13,490 bases of DNA. Source: CAZWFW01 sp964633445. Its GTDB lineage: Archaea; Undinarchaeota; CAZWFW01. Shown here one piece after another: positions 13,420 to 13,490 of the stretch. Below the pieces are notes generated by a model. It made no database searches and was not told where the DNA came from. It saw only the letters and a list, made by a program, of their open reading frames with translations. Each line of letters opens with the position of its first letter. Position 1 is the stretch's first letter. The translations under genes were made by a program, and so were the position numbers. The stretch is taken from contig CAZWFW010000036.1 of the NCBI GenBank assembly GCA_964633445.1, positions 1 through 13,490 of the forward strand, given 5' to 3'.

Positions 13420-13425
13420 TTTTTT
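13420..13425 (+). terminator. T-rich putative transcription terminator
   Basis: A run of six T residues 21 nt after the DUF3795 stop resembles the oligo-T signals that end archaeal transcripts without needing a hairpin. After it, 13441-13470 is AT-rich and promoter-like, possibly for a gene beyond the window. Confidence 0.35.
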
Positions 13426-13490
13426 GCCTTATTCCTGATTAATTTAAATATTAATAGTTCTTGGTTTATAAGCATAATAAGTAAAAGATT

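Noticed and set aside
1..13490. CRISPR arrays, insertion sequences, integrase genes, replication origin
   Set aside because: No regularly spaced repeats, transposase or integrase motifs, terminal repeats or ORB-like clusters were seen.

Overview
The window is archaeal chromosomal DNA. It carries Spt4, RNA polymerase subunit E' (Rpo7), ribosomal proteins L14e and L35Ae, Cbf5, an archaeal-type cytidylate kinase and an archaeal SMC. Arginine codons are mostly AGA/AGG, ATA is common, coding strands are purine-rich and overall base content is AT-rich, which fits a thermophilic archaeon. L14e and L35Ae beside an SMC suggest a deep-branching euryarchaeal-type or candidate-phylum lineage. I cannot name the organism from sequence alone.

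Layout. Bases 1-54 (-) hold the N-terminus of ribosomal protein L35Ae, running off the left edge. Divergent from it is a two-gene unit (192-2269, +): a large membrane protein with an N-terminal Mrr-like endonuclease-fold domain, and a small helical protein translationally coupled to it. Converging on this unit with a 15-bp overlap is a tightly overlapped operon (3904-2255, -): PIN-domain protein, family I inorganic pyrophosphatase, rpoE' and spt4. A 61-bp divergent promoter with one palindromic TATA-like element separates it from the + strand information-processing operon cmk - rpl14e - cbf5 (3966-5814). SMC follows alone (5935-9240).

The right third (9312-13490) is looser. A cytoplasmic metallo-beta-lactamase (MBL) fold protein, a convergent CcdA-like membrane protein fused to a thioredoxin-like domain, and a membrane-anchored paralogue of the first MBL come first. 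A small two-helix membrane protein and a Cys-rich DUF3795-type protein follow. The gaps at 9948-10162 and 11288-11751 hold an imperfect inverted repeat, promoter elements and possible decayed coding sequence.

Expression logic. Promoter-proximal genes mostly have an AT-rich TATA-like element about 28-31 nt before the start codon and no Shine-Dalgarno (SD) motif, implying leaderless or nearly leaderless mRNAs. Most operon-internal genes have SD motifs and overlapping stop/start codons. No tRNA, rRNA, CRISPR array or intact mobile element was seen. The least explained material is the 533-aa/159-aa membrane pair and the MBL / CcdA-thioredoxin / exported-MBL neighbourhood.
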